From contig CM026430.1 in the NCBI GenBank assembly GCA_014871385.1, forward strand, positions 5,934,630 to 5,998,629: a DNA stretch of 64,000 bases. The letters are read 5' to 3'. The translations under genes were made by a program, and so were the position numbers. The notes below the pieces were generated by a model. The model ran no database searches. It saw nothing but the letters and a program-made list of their open reading frames with translations, and was not told where the DNA came from. Position 1 is the stretch's first letter, and each line of letters opens with the position of its first letter. This document shows, piece after piece, positions 10,887 through 20,489 of this stretch. The DNA comes from Ceratodon purpureus (Eukaryota; Streptophyta; Bryopsida; Pseudoditrichales; Ditrichaceae).

Positions 10887-11809
10887 ACCCCTGAAGTTCC
10901 TTGACTATGTTTCACCAAAAAATGCTCCAAAACTGCCATTTCCAATGTAAAAAGCATGAATGACTAAAAACTCATTATTTTCTAATTCTAACCGTAAGAT
11001 CTTCAACTAGATTATTGTAATAGACAGCTCAAAAATTTTCACTATAATAGACCGTAGAGATTAGAAGATTATAGCAATTGAAAGTTAAAAACAAATTTTT
11101 TTGACAAGATGTTTGACTAATTTGACACACCCTAACTTTTGTTTTCTTAGGTTTTTTGCATTGTGGATTTTGGGGGCTTTGATGCATGTTAAAGAAGACT
11201 AAGTCGGCTAATTGTATTAAAAAAATTACACTCAAAAGTCAAGTGTAGCATGTTGAAAACAATATTTTTATTAAGCTGAATACACAAGAATGCTAAATCT
11301 TATTTCTTTCCTAGAAATTCTATTATGTTCTAAAGTCTCAATCCAATCGGTCAATGTAAAGATTGATGTTGACATTTTAAGTGAAAAAAAGAAAAATCCT
11401 AAAATAATACTTTTTCAAACTTTTATGAAGGAAAGAAGAAGTTTTTTTAGTACATTGCCCGACATGGTGAGAAAACTTTGATATTTTGCGGAGTGAACAT
11501 TATGCACTCAAAGTCTTTTTTTTTGGAAACCTCAAAGATGACATTATGAATTATTTATAGAAATATTCTTGGAGGTAATTGATATATTTAGCATGGCTCT
11601 CCGAATGGTCCCTTGAACAACTTTTTCCACTTCAGGAACTATAACTATTTTTTTTAATTTTTGATTTAAAAAAAATAGATTCCTTCAAAGTCCTTATTCC
11701 AGCAAACGTTCACAAAAAATTCAAAAAATATTGATTTAAATTGAAGTCACACGTACGTGCCCAAACTCTAAAAAAGCTCGATTTTGCCACTTTGTCCTTT
11801 AGGGATTAA
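10884..11809. mobile_element. TTAA-flanked piggyBac-like non-autonomous element
   Basis: An insert of about 0.92 kb bounded by TTAA on both sides. Its inverted ends are CCCCTGAAG on the left and, reverse-complemented on the right, TCCCTAAAGG. TTAA target sites with CCCT-type ends are the hallmark of piggyBac elements. It encodes no transposase. The interior shares an ACCGTAAGATCTT block with the elements at 31932-32868 and 63290-64000. It lies inside direct repeat R1. Confidence 0.55.
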
Positions 11810-12196
11810 GGTATACAGATATGACCGATAACTTAAGCATTTCAACATAGTAAATCTTGGATTATCAAGGAGTTATTTTTTGTGCGTAAGAAAATAAGAT
11901 TCATGAAGAATGAGTTTTTTTCCAAAATTAATTAAGTAAAATTAGAATTACTACAATTTTTTTTGTTCAAAAGTTGGTCAAAACCTATGACCAACATACA
12001 GCTTCACCCATGACCAACAACAACAAGAGTAGTGAACAACAACATGTCTAGAACACTCACAGAGGCATTCTATTGGAAGACGCATCCTAAATCTACTGTT
12101 CATCAATTATCGGCTACTAATTTTTCTTTGCTCAGCAATAGGGAAGCCTACTTATCTCTCACAGGTGCGTTATCGGTCATGGGTGTGTATACCTTA
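11807..12196. mobile_element. MITE with TAAGGTATACA ends
   Basis: A 390-bp non-coding segment with inverted ends: TAAGGTATACAGATATGACC on the left and, on the right read in reverse complement, TAAGGTATACACACCCATGA. The ATGACCGATAAC part is shared by both ends. It abuts the TTAA element and resembles the elements at 12494-12781 and 17471-17899. It ends where direct repeat R1 resumes. Confidence 0.6.
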
Positions 12197-12227
12197 CAAC
12201 AAATCCACTTGAAATAAAACTTTCGCA
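12194..12227 (+). repeat. Direct repeat R1, right part
   Basis: TTACAACAAATCCACTTGAA and the following bases continue the R1 repeat and match 15236-15270. Comparison with the uninterrupted R2 copy shows that about 1.3 kb was inserted in R1. Confidence 0.75.
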
Positions 12228-12493
12228 TTCAGCCCAACTTAAGCTAAAAGCGCCTCGCGGTAGTCGAAATCTCACCACAAGCTTCTTCCAAGTCTCTTTA
12301 TTTTACCATCTAGAGGTACAACCACTAATTCAGTTGCTAATCTCGGTGGGTTCCATTTTGCTGCCCCTCCCCGTTTTGGGGTCCTATGGTCTTTTTTTAG
12401 TTTTTTTTAATAAATTCGGAGCGGTAGGCCCAAAATTACCTCAATGGAAATCCCCTGGAGATCACTAGAGTCTAGAACCCCACTCAAGGCAAA

Positions 12494-12781
12494 TAAGGTT
12501 GACACACCTATAGTCGACACATGACCAATAGCCGATATCTTCTAATTCCTAGATTATGAAAGAACAGATGTACCTCATTTGTATATATCGGCTATTGGTT
12601 CGGAAGTACTTTTCACTTTGAAAAATTGTACAAATTTCAATATTGGGAGATAATTCATGAAAAAATGCTCATTCTTCATGAACATTATTTTCCTATGAAC
12701 CAAAAATATCTCCTTGTCGATAACCCAAGCTTTGATATGCTAAACTGCTTTAAGTTGTCGGTTATAGGTGTGTCAACCTTA
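12494..12781. mobile_element. MITE with TAAGGTTGACACACCTATA ends
   Basis: A 288-bp segment with perfect 19-bp inverted ends (12494-12512 and 12763-12781). An inner inverted pair, CCAATAGCCGATAT (about 12524-12537 and 12585-12598), adds a second foldback. It has no coding capacity. It lies 370 bp upstream of the carrier gene and could affect its promoter. Confidence 0.75.
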
Positions 12782-13153
12782 ACAGGGGCAGAGATTTGCC
12801 CCTCCCCTCCCACCCATAGCCTGGCCTCCGAGCCACCGCTTGATGGGGAAAATAGACAGATCCACGAGGTTCTTCCTACTCCGAGGCGCGGTCAAACGTT
12901 ATCGCAAATCGTCTGGGACTCTCGGCCCTTTGCACCAGCCCTGAATTTGCACCCTGCAGCCTGGTCTGGAATCTGATTTAGTTCTAGAGTTAACAGCTAT
13001 CAGTCTGTTTCCATCGCATCAGTTCTGCGGAGGTGGGTTCAGGGGAATTTTGTGCAGTGAGCCTGGATGTGGTTTGATGGGTTTGGGGGTTAATGCGATG
13101 AGAAATGGGGAGGGATTGGTGGGTGTGTGATCGGATCAGGATCAGGGGGAGCT

Positions 13154-14596
13154 ATGGCTGCGACATCCAGCGGAGTCGAGACAGGGTTGAGGGCGGAAGA
13201 GATGAAGAGGGAAGGGGTGTTGGCGTTGGAGAGCGAGGAGGAGCGGGAGGGGCGGATCCGGGCGTTGTTCGAGTCGTTTGACAACAACAAGTGCGGCTAC
13301 TTGGAGAGCCAGCAGATAGAAAACGGGTTGCAGTCGCTGTCGTTTCCGTTCCAGAAGAAGTATGCGGTGGAGCTCGTGGAGGCTTGCGATGCCAATCACG
13401 ATGGGCGCATTGACCTCGCGGAGTTCCGGCGCTACATGGATGTCAAGGAGGCGGAGCTCTTCAAGCTGTTCGAGGCCATTGATGTGTCGCGCGATGGCGT
13501 GTTGCAGCCTGAGGAGCTTCATCTCGCTCTTGAGAATTCAGGGGTGCAATTAGGAGAACAAGAGCTGGATGCGTTTGTGCAATACATTGACCAGGACAAG
13601 AACGGGAAGATCACGTTCGGGGAGTGGCGCGATTTCTTGTTGTTGTATCCTCGCGAAGCCACATTGCCCAACATCTATCAACACTGGGAAAAGATCTCGT
13701 TGGTGGACATCGGAGAGCAAGCGGTGATTCCCGAGGGCATTGGCGAGCACCATCGGTTGCAGTATCTGGTGGCGGGCGCCATGGCGGGAGCAGTGAGCCG
13801 CACTGCCACGGCTCCTTTGGATCGGCTCAAGGTGATGCTGGCAGTGCAGACTCACACTACCACTGCTAGCATCATGCACGGCTTAAAGCACATTTACGAA
13901 CGGAATGGGTTTATGGGGTTCTTCCGTGGCAACGGACTCAACGTCCTCAAAATCTCTCCAGAGTCGGCCATTAAGTTTTATACCTATGAAATCATGAAGA
14001 AGGTTGTGGGTGGTGATGGAGAGATTGGACCTGTTGGTCGGTTAGTGGCGGGCGGTACTGCAGGTGCAATTGCTCAGGCAATCATCTACCCCATCGACTT
14101 AGTGAAGACGCGTCTGCAGTGTCATAGTGAGCCTGGACGAGCACCTCCTTTAGCCAAATTCACGCGTGACATTCTTGTGAACGAAGGGCCAAGAGCTTTG
14201 TTCAGGGGCCTTTTACCATCTATCCTGGGCATGATTCCGTACGCCGGCATTGACCTGGCTACATATGAAACTTTGAAAATCAAGTCTCGACAGTTTCTGC
14301 CGCCAGATACTGAGCCAGGACCGATGTTGCACCTATGTTGTGGCACTTTCTCTGGAGCTTTGGGAGCTACATGTGTATATCCCCTACAACTTATTCGTAC
14401 CAGATTGCAGGCACAATCTCTCAAGTCACCTGACAGGTACACAGGTATGGCTGATGCTTTTAGACGCACTTATCGACACGAAGGCATGCGTGGATTTTAC
14501 AAGGGTTGGCTGCCGAACATGCTTAAGGTGGTGCCATCGGCTAGTATTACCTACCTTGTGTACGAGGATATGAAGATTCGCTTGTCGCTCAAGTAA
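13154..14596 (+). CDS. SCaMC: EF-hand mitochondrial ATP-Mg/Pi-type carrier
   Basis: Calcium-regulated adenine nucleotide/phosphate carrier of the mitochondrial inner membrane (SCaMC/APC family). The open frame starts at a GTG at 13127, but the first ATG is at 13154 with purines at -3 and +4, giving 480 aa in one exon. Four EF-hands lie at about 43-54, 79-90, 110-121 and 146-157. Hands 2-4 are canonical (such as DANHDGRIDLAE); hand 1 has Cys at the fifth loop position and ends in Gln. Three carrier repeats follow with signatures PLDRLK (221), PIDLVK (313) and PLQLIR (410). Length fits the family. The gene lacks introns and sits between direct repeats R1 and R2. Calcium binding at the EF-hands is expected to gate transport. 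Confidence 0.93.
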   Translation: MAATSSGVETGLRAEEMKREGVLALESEEEREGRIRALFESFDNNKCGYLESQQIENGLQSLSFPFQKKYAVELVEACDANHDGRIDLAEFRRYMDVKEAELFKLFEAIDVSRDGVLQPEELHLALENSGVQLGEQELDAFVQYIDQDKNGKITFGEWRDFLLLYPREATLPNIYQHWEKISLVDIGEQAVIPEGIGEHHRLQYLVAGAMAGAVSRTATAPLDRLKVMLAVQTHTTTASIMHGLKHIYERNGFMGFFRGNGLNVLKISPESAIKFYTYEIMKKVVGGDGEIGPVGRLVAGGTAGAIAQAIIYPIDLVKTRLQCHSEPGRAPPLAKFTRDILVNEGPRALFRGLLPSILGMIPYAGIDLATYETLKIKSRQFLPPDTEPGPMLHLCCGTFSGALGATCVYPLQLIRTRLQAQSLKSPDRYTGMADAFRRTYRHEGMRGFYKGWLPNMLKVVPSASITYLVYEDMKIRLSLK

Positions 14597-14996
14597 CCGT
14601 GTAATGGCATCATGACTATGAGCTGGGCGATTGTAGAATATTGATGTGTTTTACTTCCTTTCTATGAGCTCAATAGGGGGTTTTTGTTACAACCTCTATC
14701 ACTACTTTCCCTGCTTCATTTTACTGCAAGCAAGAGGAAGATGATTTATTGACTTTCGATCACAAATGTGAGGGTGCTGCTTGAGTGTAGGTCTTGTTTA
14801 TAAAAACACAGTAGAAACAGCACTTCCACGGCTTCTCCTCGACGAGGGTGGTTGTCTCAGGGAATTCGTCTTCTTGAAATTGTGTCAGAAGCCTCAAATG
14901 TACTTTATGTCCCACATGAAGGGCCTATTGTTACCAGGTGTTCAGATGATTGAATAATACACGCCACTGTGACGTCGCTACCTGCAAAGTAGGAAA

Positions 14997-15270
14997 CTTG
15001 GTAAGAAATGCCAAGTTTCCTTGAGTGCATTTATAAAGCACTTACCAAGCCTACACCGTACCTCAGTTATACTAACAATTGGAATCCGACAGCCAAGCGA
15101 TTGGACAAGCAGGTCCAGTCTGCAATAAAATCCTAAATCTGATTACCGGTAGTCATTTCGTCCTGTCACACCAGGTTGTGAATGATATCTCCGTAAAACC
15201 AACTGACCGTATATTTACAACAATTTCATTCCACATTACAACAAATCCACTTGAAACAAAACTTTCGCAT
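14997..15270 (+). repeat. Direct repeat R2 (uninterrupted copy)
   Basis: Same orientation and nearly identical to R1 (10652-10886 plus 12194-12227). It supplies the pre-insertion reference for the nested elements in R1. No reading frame is conserved, so it is a non-coding repeat or duplicated flank. Confidence 0.8.
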
Positions 15271-15832
15271 TTAATGTCATAACTGTCCACTTGATTGCAG
15301 CACCACGCAGGTAACACATTACACTTATTAAATCTAAACAAGCAACCGCCAGTGAGAAGACGACGAGCACTTGCTCCCTTGAAGCGAAGGTTGATGGCAG
15401 CTAACTTAGGTGCAGGTAAAGTCTGGCCCGCAGCCCGAATTGGTGCAGGCTTCGCATTAGGTCAGTAGAAATGGACAGTGAAGGACACGCGTTCACAGGG
15501 CACGCGCTCTTCGCACTGGAACACACACTCTGCAACCCAAGAATGGCGGTTGATTGCACTCATTCCATTTCGTGCACTTCTGTAATGATTCCTCTTCTGG
15601 TTCAATGCAGCTGAACTGAGACGACCGTGTTGTAAGTTGCAAGTCTAGTTCCGTGCAACGTTGCAGGATAATGTTCCCTGCCGCTGTATACAAACAGGAA
15701 ACTGTACCCATGTCGAGATTACTGCTCTACTCAAAACATTTCTAAAGTTCAGCAAGGTATGAAGCTTGGTTGATTGAAGCAGACATGCAAGGTTCTGGGA
15801 GGTAGACTAGTATAACGGAAGCTCGAGCTCCA

Positions 15833-16987
15833 ATGACGATGGCCAAATGGATCTCTGTTTTGGCGACTTTACTTGTGATTGTTCTAGTTCAGTTTTCGGA
15901 AGTGAGTGCCCAGCCAGTTCTCCAGGACTTGAATAGTGACTGCCCCTTTCCCAACACCTCCATGATATCAACCACGGCCTGCTCGCACAACGACTCAAGA
16001 ATATTTCTGCCAAGGCTGACGTTGGCGTGCCTCTCCTACTTGGACGAAGAGGATGATGCTCCCAGTGCCCAATGTTGTGCAGGAGTGAGGAATGTGTCTG
16101 CTCTTAGCCCACCGTGTCTCTGCAAGCATGTGTTTTACCCTGGTCCCATGGCGAACCACACGCGAGGGAAGCTTATGCCGGGGCTTTGCAATGTCACCTC
16201 CGACTTATGTCGTATTTGTTCTGCCTTTTTGGTTGATAGAGTGTGGGCACCGCGTCATTCTTCGGTAGAGTCTGGTGAGTTCATCCTCCTCTTTTCAGAA
16301 ATTTCCTTGCTCTGTTTCATATGGAAACTATCCTCTCCTCTGATTCTGTGTCTTAAGATCATTGTCAACTCTTATTTGGAAGAGTGCTCCTTTAGGCTGC
16401 AAGCAAGCAACATAACTAAGTCCGTAACTTCATTTTTCATGTAATATTGAGGCTTATGCACTGCACAGCATGTTAATCCGATTTCGATTAGTTTTTTATG
16501 TGAGTAATATATCGATGGGGTTCTTCAGAGCCATGCCTCCACTTTTTAGAGAAGGCTTGGTTTTGCAATGGAAGTTCTGCATTGCGTTCCAAAATCATAC
16601 GAAGTAGGTATGGGCTATGATGAGTCTGGGAAGGCATGGCAAAGCGAGGTGCAAACATTGAATTGCTATGAGTTTTTAAAAAGGTTTGAATTTTTTAATT
16701 TTCTAAAAAATTCCGATGAAATGCACCACCTAGATTATTAGTAGCTTCGACAAGCATGGACCTTCTACTGTTAATTATGATATTTGTGATGTTGCTGCGC
16801 AGTGGAGAAAATATCTTCGTACAAGAAGAAAGTGCTTGGACTGGCAGTGATCTTGGGATTCGCCATGGCTTGCGTAGTGGTGGGCATCGCCCTGTTGATT
16901 CGCAGAAAACTCAAGCAAAGAAAGACCTTGCCCCCAGTTACAGTGAAGTCAGATTTCCAGAGTAAGCAACCTGGTTGTGATTACTGA
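15833..16987 (+). CDS. Membrane-anchored LTP-like eight-cysteine protein
   Basis: Two exons, 15833-16274 and 16803-16987, joined across a GTGAGT...GCGCAG intron of 528 bp (phase 1), give 208 aa. An N-terminal signal peptide (about 1-26, ending VSAQ) precedes a cysteine framework: C37, C50, C66, C81-C82, C95-x-C97, C119, C126, C129. The C..C..CC..CxC..C..C order is that of plant non-specific lipid transfer/2S-albumin-type helical domains, with one extra Cys pair. NxT/S sites suggest glycosylation. Exon 2 encodes a transmembrane helix (about 158-180) and a basic tail (RRKLKQRK). Most anchored LTPs use GPI; a type I helix with a cytosolic basic tail is less usual. Likely at the plasma membrane; ligand unknown. 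Confidence 0.75.
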
Positions 16988-18154
16988 CATGCCAGACTCG
17001 AGCCAGCTCGTATGTGATGTCGTCCTAATATAGTCCGATTTGTAGGACATTGGAGCACCGAAAGACAGGTTGGGTAATACATGCTGCACCTGAACCCGAA
17101 CCGCCTTAATGCCAGAGCTTCAGTGACATCTGTCAACTTAGCCATTAAATTTCACTGAGTTTGCCTAACGGTTCTAGTGGCCGGTAGACCACTGTAGAAA
17201 TGAGTTTAGTTTTGAAGTGCTCATGTATAATGTGGAGCTGGTTGATCACCTTAATCAAAGAGCTCTAAGCACTAGGATAATAGGTTCTGCTTGTGATGCG
17301 TGTATCTAGAAATTCACACTATGATGAACTATCCATTTATCAAGCAACACGGATTTTATATTCACGGCTTTCCCTTCACTCTTGGTATTGGAAGTGTATT
17401 GCTGGTCAATGCCAACTCCGACTCACTGGAGACTGCTATGTTGGAGACTATGTATCAGACTTTCTGGGACTAAGGTAGTAATACCATAAACCAAGACCCC
17501 CCATAACCTGTGTAGTAGACTTGAGCTGAAACTGCACCTATAGGAATCAAGATCCATGATTTTTGGTACAGCGTTGATATACCTGACAAGCGTTGATAGA
17601 CCTGCGTCGATATACCTGACAAGCGTTGAGATCTTATTTCGGTTTTGGGTAGAGTTGCTTTTGGAATAGTGCCTCTGCCAGTAGCAGACTTTATGAAGTC
17701 TACAACACAAGAAATGGGGTGGACAAACTTTTCAGCTAAAATAATTCTAGGAAATTGTCTTTTCATCAGAAAATTATGAAAACAAATTCTATCATTCAGT
17801 TTTCAATTTGTCTATGTACTTGCAATAATTCCCTGAGAAAATGATAGTTCAAATTGCTCAAAACTCCTTATTCTATCAGTTTATGGTATTACTACCTTAT
17901 ATAACAGACCATGAGCTCGATTAGCAAGATGTTATTTACTTGATTACCTTTACCACGTCAACAACCATATTTTTGTCTTTAGGTGAATGATATTCAACGA
18001 GGGGTGCTAGCAAATAGTGGACAATATACATAGCAAGTATGTATTACCCAAACAGCAGTATAAAAGACTACCCTGTGTACATCAAATTTCTGTAGTACCT
18101 CTCTGCTCACAAACGTTGTGGATAGCGACTATTGCATCTTGAGCACACAGAGCA
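16988..18154. other. Spacer between LTP-like and Dabb genes
   Basis: Apart from the MITE at 17471-17899 I see no gene. The LTP-like and Dabb genes converge here, so the stretch holds both 3' flanks. Confidence 0.4.
17471..17899. mobile_element. MITE with TAAGGTAGTAATACCATAAA ends
   Basis: A 429-bp non-coding segment bounded by a perfect 21-bp inverted repeat (17471-17491 and 17879-17899). The interior contains a short direct repeat around GATATACCTGACAAGCGTTG (about 17570-17628). The TAAGGT start is shared with the elements at 11807 and 12494. Confidence 0.75.
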
Positions 18155-20489
18155 TTACAGAGACGATGATCTTTCACCAGATGCGTCAACGACGTAGTCT
18201 GCGCTCAAGAGTTTCTCTGCAATTGGCCAGACTGTCTTTTTCATCACCTGCACATAGATTAAAAGAGAGAGATTAACCCAGTTCTTAAACTCTCAATGCA
18301 ACATAGCAGCTAGAAACGGATATTAGCAGAGAGGTAAAGAAGGTTGCATGTAGAGCAGTTCATAGGTTGGATACGTACATCAACATGGTGTGGGTGTTCT
18401 GAGTACTCCTGCAAGGCTTTCACTGCACAAAATTCACCTCAGCTATCAGACCAGACATTTAGAGTAACGCACAAAAGGTGTCTAAACATGTTTCTCCATT
18501 CCCAAAGAAAGATTACTAGAATACATATATTTGCAGTAGACGTGTTGTAACCTATCAACCTTGAACACTCTTCCACATACGGATCAAGTTGAAACTCATT
18601 GCTGGGTTGAATTTTTTGGAGGGGAAGTGCTCAACTTACATGAGGGGCATCTCACCACGACACCATGCGTGTAACGTTGGTCCCGGGCACAGAAATTGGT
18701 TCCTACATGTCAAAACAAGCAGTCATTAATTTCCTTACAACGACTGTCTTGTGGATAATACTAAGTTCATATCATAAAGATGTAAACCAGAGAGTACTCA
18801 GCGATAATCAAAGAACGATATCGTACAAAATTCAATTAACTTTTCCACCTCTAAGTTTGAAACCAGTCGATCAACTCACCAGCAGTTATCTGAACAAGAA
18901 GGGAGTTAAGCTCTGGTGCATCATTCAGACAGTTTAAGGATTTGATCATAGTATCAACATCTTCTTGGGACGTGCCATTTTTCACCTTGATGCCCACTAT
19001 ACGTTCTGCGCCACTCTTAAATGCCTATAAGAGAGTACACCTCAGATGAATCAAAACAACAGATCATGAGGATACTTAGAAGGTATAAGTCATGAATCTA
19101 ATATCCCTAACATTCTTTTGATCCTAACCGCGTGGCATTTTGCTTCAGAAACAATGCCGCAATAGGGTTTTGGATGGCAGCAGATGGCTTACATCTCCTT
19201 TTCGGTACACAGCTTCGTCGTTGTCGTCCACTTCTGCCTCATAATCTATTGTAATCTCACCCTGCAGTATAAAGTGGAACATCAAATTTGAGAACACCCA
19301 ATATTCGATATGTTCCTCAAGTTTTTGGTCGCGAAAATTTGAGCAGACTACCATAATTCAGGGAAAATCTCCTCCATAATTAAACGTCATCCACTAGGGG
19401 ACTAGAAATTGCGCTATATGACTCAAGAAATCTTCTTTTTACAGAATCAAAATCGAGCTATGTATGTGACCCCATAGGTCCCACAATAAAGTACATTAAG
19501 AGAAGGTACTTGTCTGCAGTTAATCTGAAGCTCACCGTCATAAATGGCATGATGTACTTTATAGCCATGACCGTTTTTCGCTCGCTTGCAAAGTAATCGT
19601 CAAGATCTTTCATGGAAAATAAACGCATGAATAATCCAACGTTTGCACCCTTTGCTTGACTAGGCTCGAGCACAATCCCTACAATTTCATCCAACACGAG
19701 CCGCTTCAGAGTGACATCTATTGCCCTTATCATTAGTCTCCGGCCCTTTGCAACCCAAGAGCTCGCAACATAAGCTCTTAAACTACGACATGCTCTCCAA
19801 AGCAAGAAGAAAAATCTGACTCAAAATTGAGAAAAAATTATTGCAAGACGTTTTTATGTACTAAATAATCTCGTATTCTGGCAGTGATCATTCCCCACCA
19901 ATATAGCTGTGGCAAGAGAGAGCGACTGAGTATATGTTGATGAGGATCAAGTACTCAGAACAAGTACACAGCACATGTAGTGCGGCCTCAGAAACTTGCA
20001 GGCTGCCTGCGCTCATAGCATGCTCAAACCGCAATCTCAACGTAAGGGTATGATTCAAGTAAGTGATCATACCTGCGGACTCAGCGATCACCCATTCAGG
20101 ACAGTCCTCCTTCAAATTGGCAAGCCCTTGGACAATGTCGTCCTTTACCTTGCCATCTGTGTTCGCCTTCAGCTGAAAGAGTACTGCATGCTCCACAACT
20201 TTCCTGCAATACTTCCAAGAACTCCTTACTAAGTTCTCCAAAGATGATTGAGAGAATAATGCGTAAAGAGTTCATCACAAGAGTAAGCATATGTTAGATT
20301 ACTCTCAGCAGTCGAATGGCTGCATCCAGTAAGCAGACAACATCGTCCCATACAAGAACATAACTACCTGTCTGATGCCAATGAAAGCATAACCAGTTGT
20401 ACATGCTACATTATCAGTCTTGTGTGAAAATTAGCTTTGATGGCAATGTACCTCTTCCCGATTCCAGTGGACTTCACCATTGACTCCAT
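18155..20489 (-). CDS. Two-domain stress-response A/B barrel (Dabb) protein
   Basis: Assembled from nine exons with matching phases and GT-AG borders: 20489-20452, 20203-20073, 20006-19962, 19792-19536, 19261-19193, 19024-18880, 18702-18640, 18422-18379, 18247-18155; 294 aa. Dabb hallmarks appear twice: KVVEHAVLFQLKANTDGKV with ALHVLCT in the first half, and ERIVGIKVKNGTSQEDV, QRYTHGVVVR and EYSEHPHHVDV in the second. This resembles the tandem-Dabb plant proteins (SP1-like/UP3 group), small dimeric alpha-beta barrels linked to stress. The junction 20006-19962/19792 is the least certain. The exon carrying the chosen ATG follows a strong acceptor (CCCTCTAG near 20515) and its frame is open upstream, so an extra N-terminal exon is possible. 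Confidence 0.8.

Noticed and set aside
13127-13153. GTG start upstream of the carrier ATG
   Set aside because: Plant nuclear genes start at ATG almost without exception, and the ATG at 13154 has a good context.
13142-14469. Minus-strand and shifted-frame open frames over the carrier
   Set aside because: They are shadows of the GC-rich carrier coding sequence and have no domain or splice context.
10652-15270. LTR retrotransposon with the carrier gene as cargo
   Set aside because: R1 and R2 lack TG..CA ends, a primer-binding site, a polypurine tract and any gag-pol. They are called plain direct repeats.
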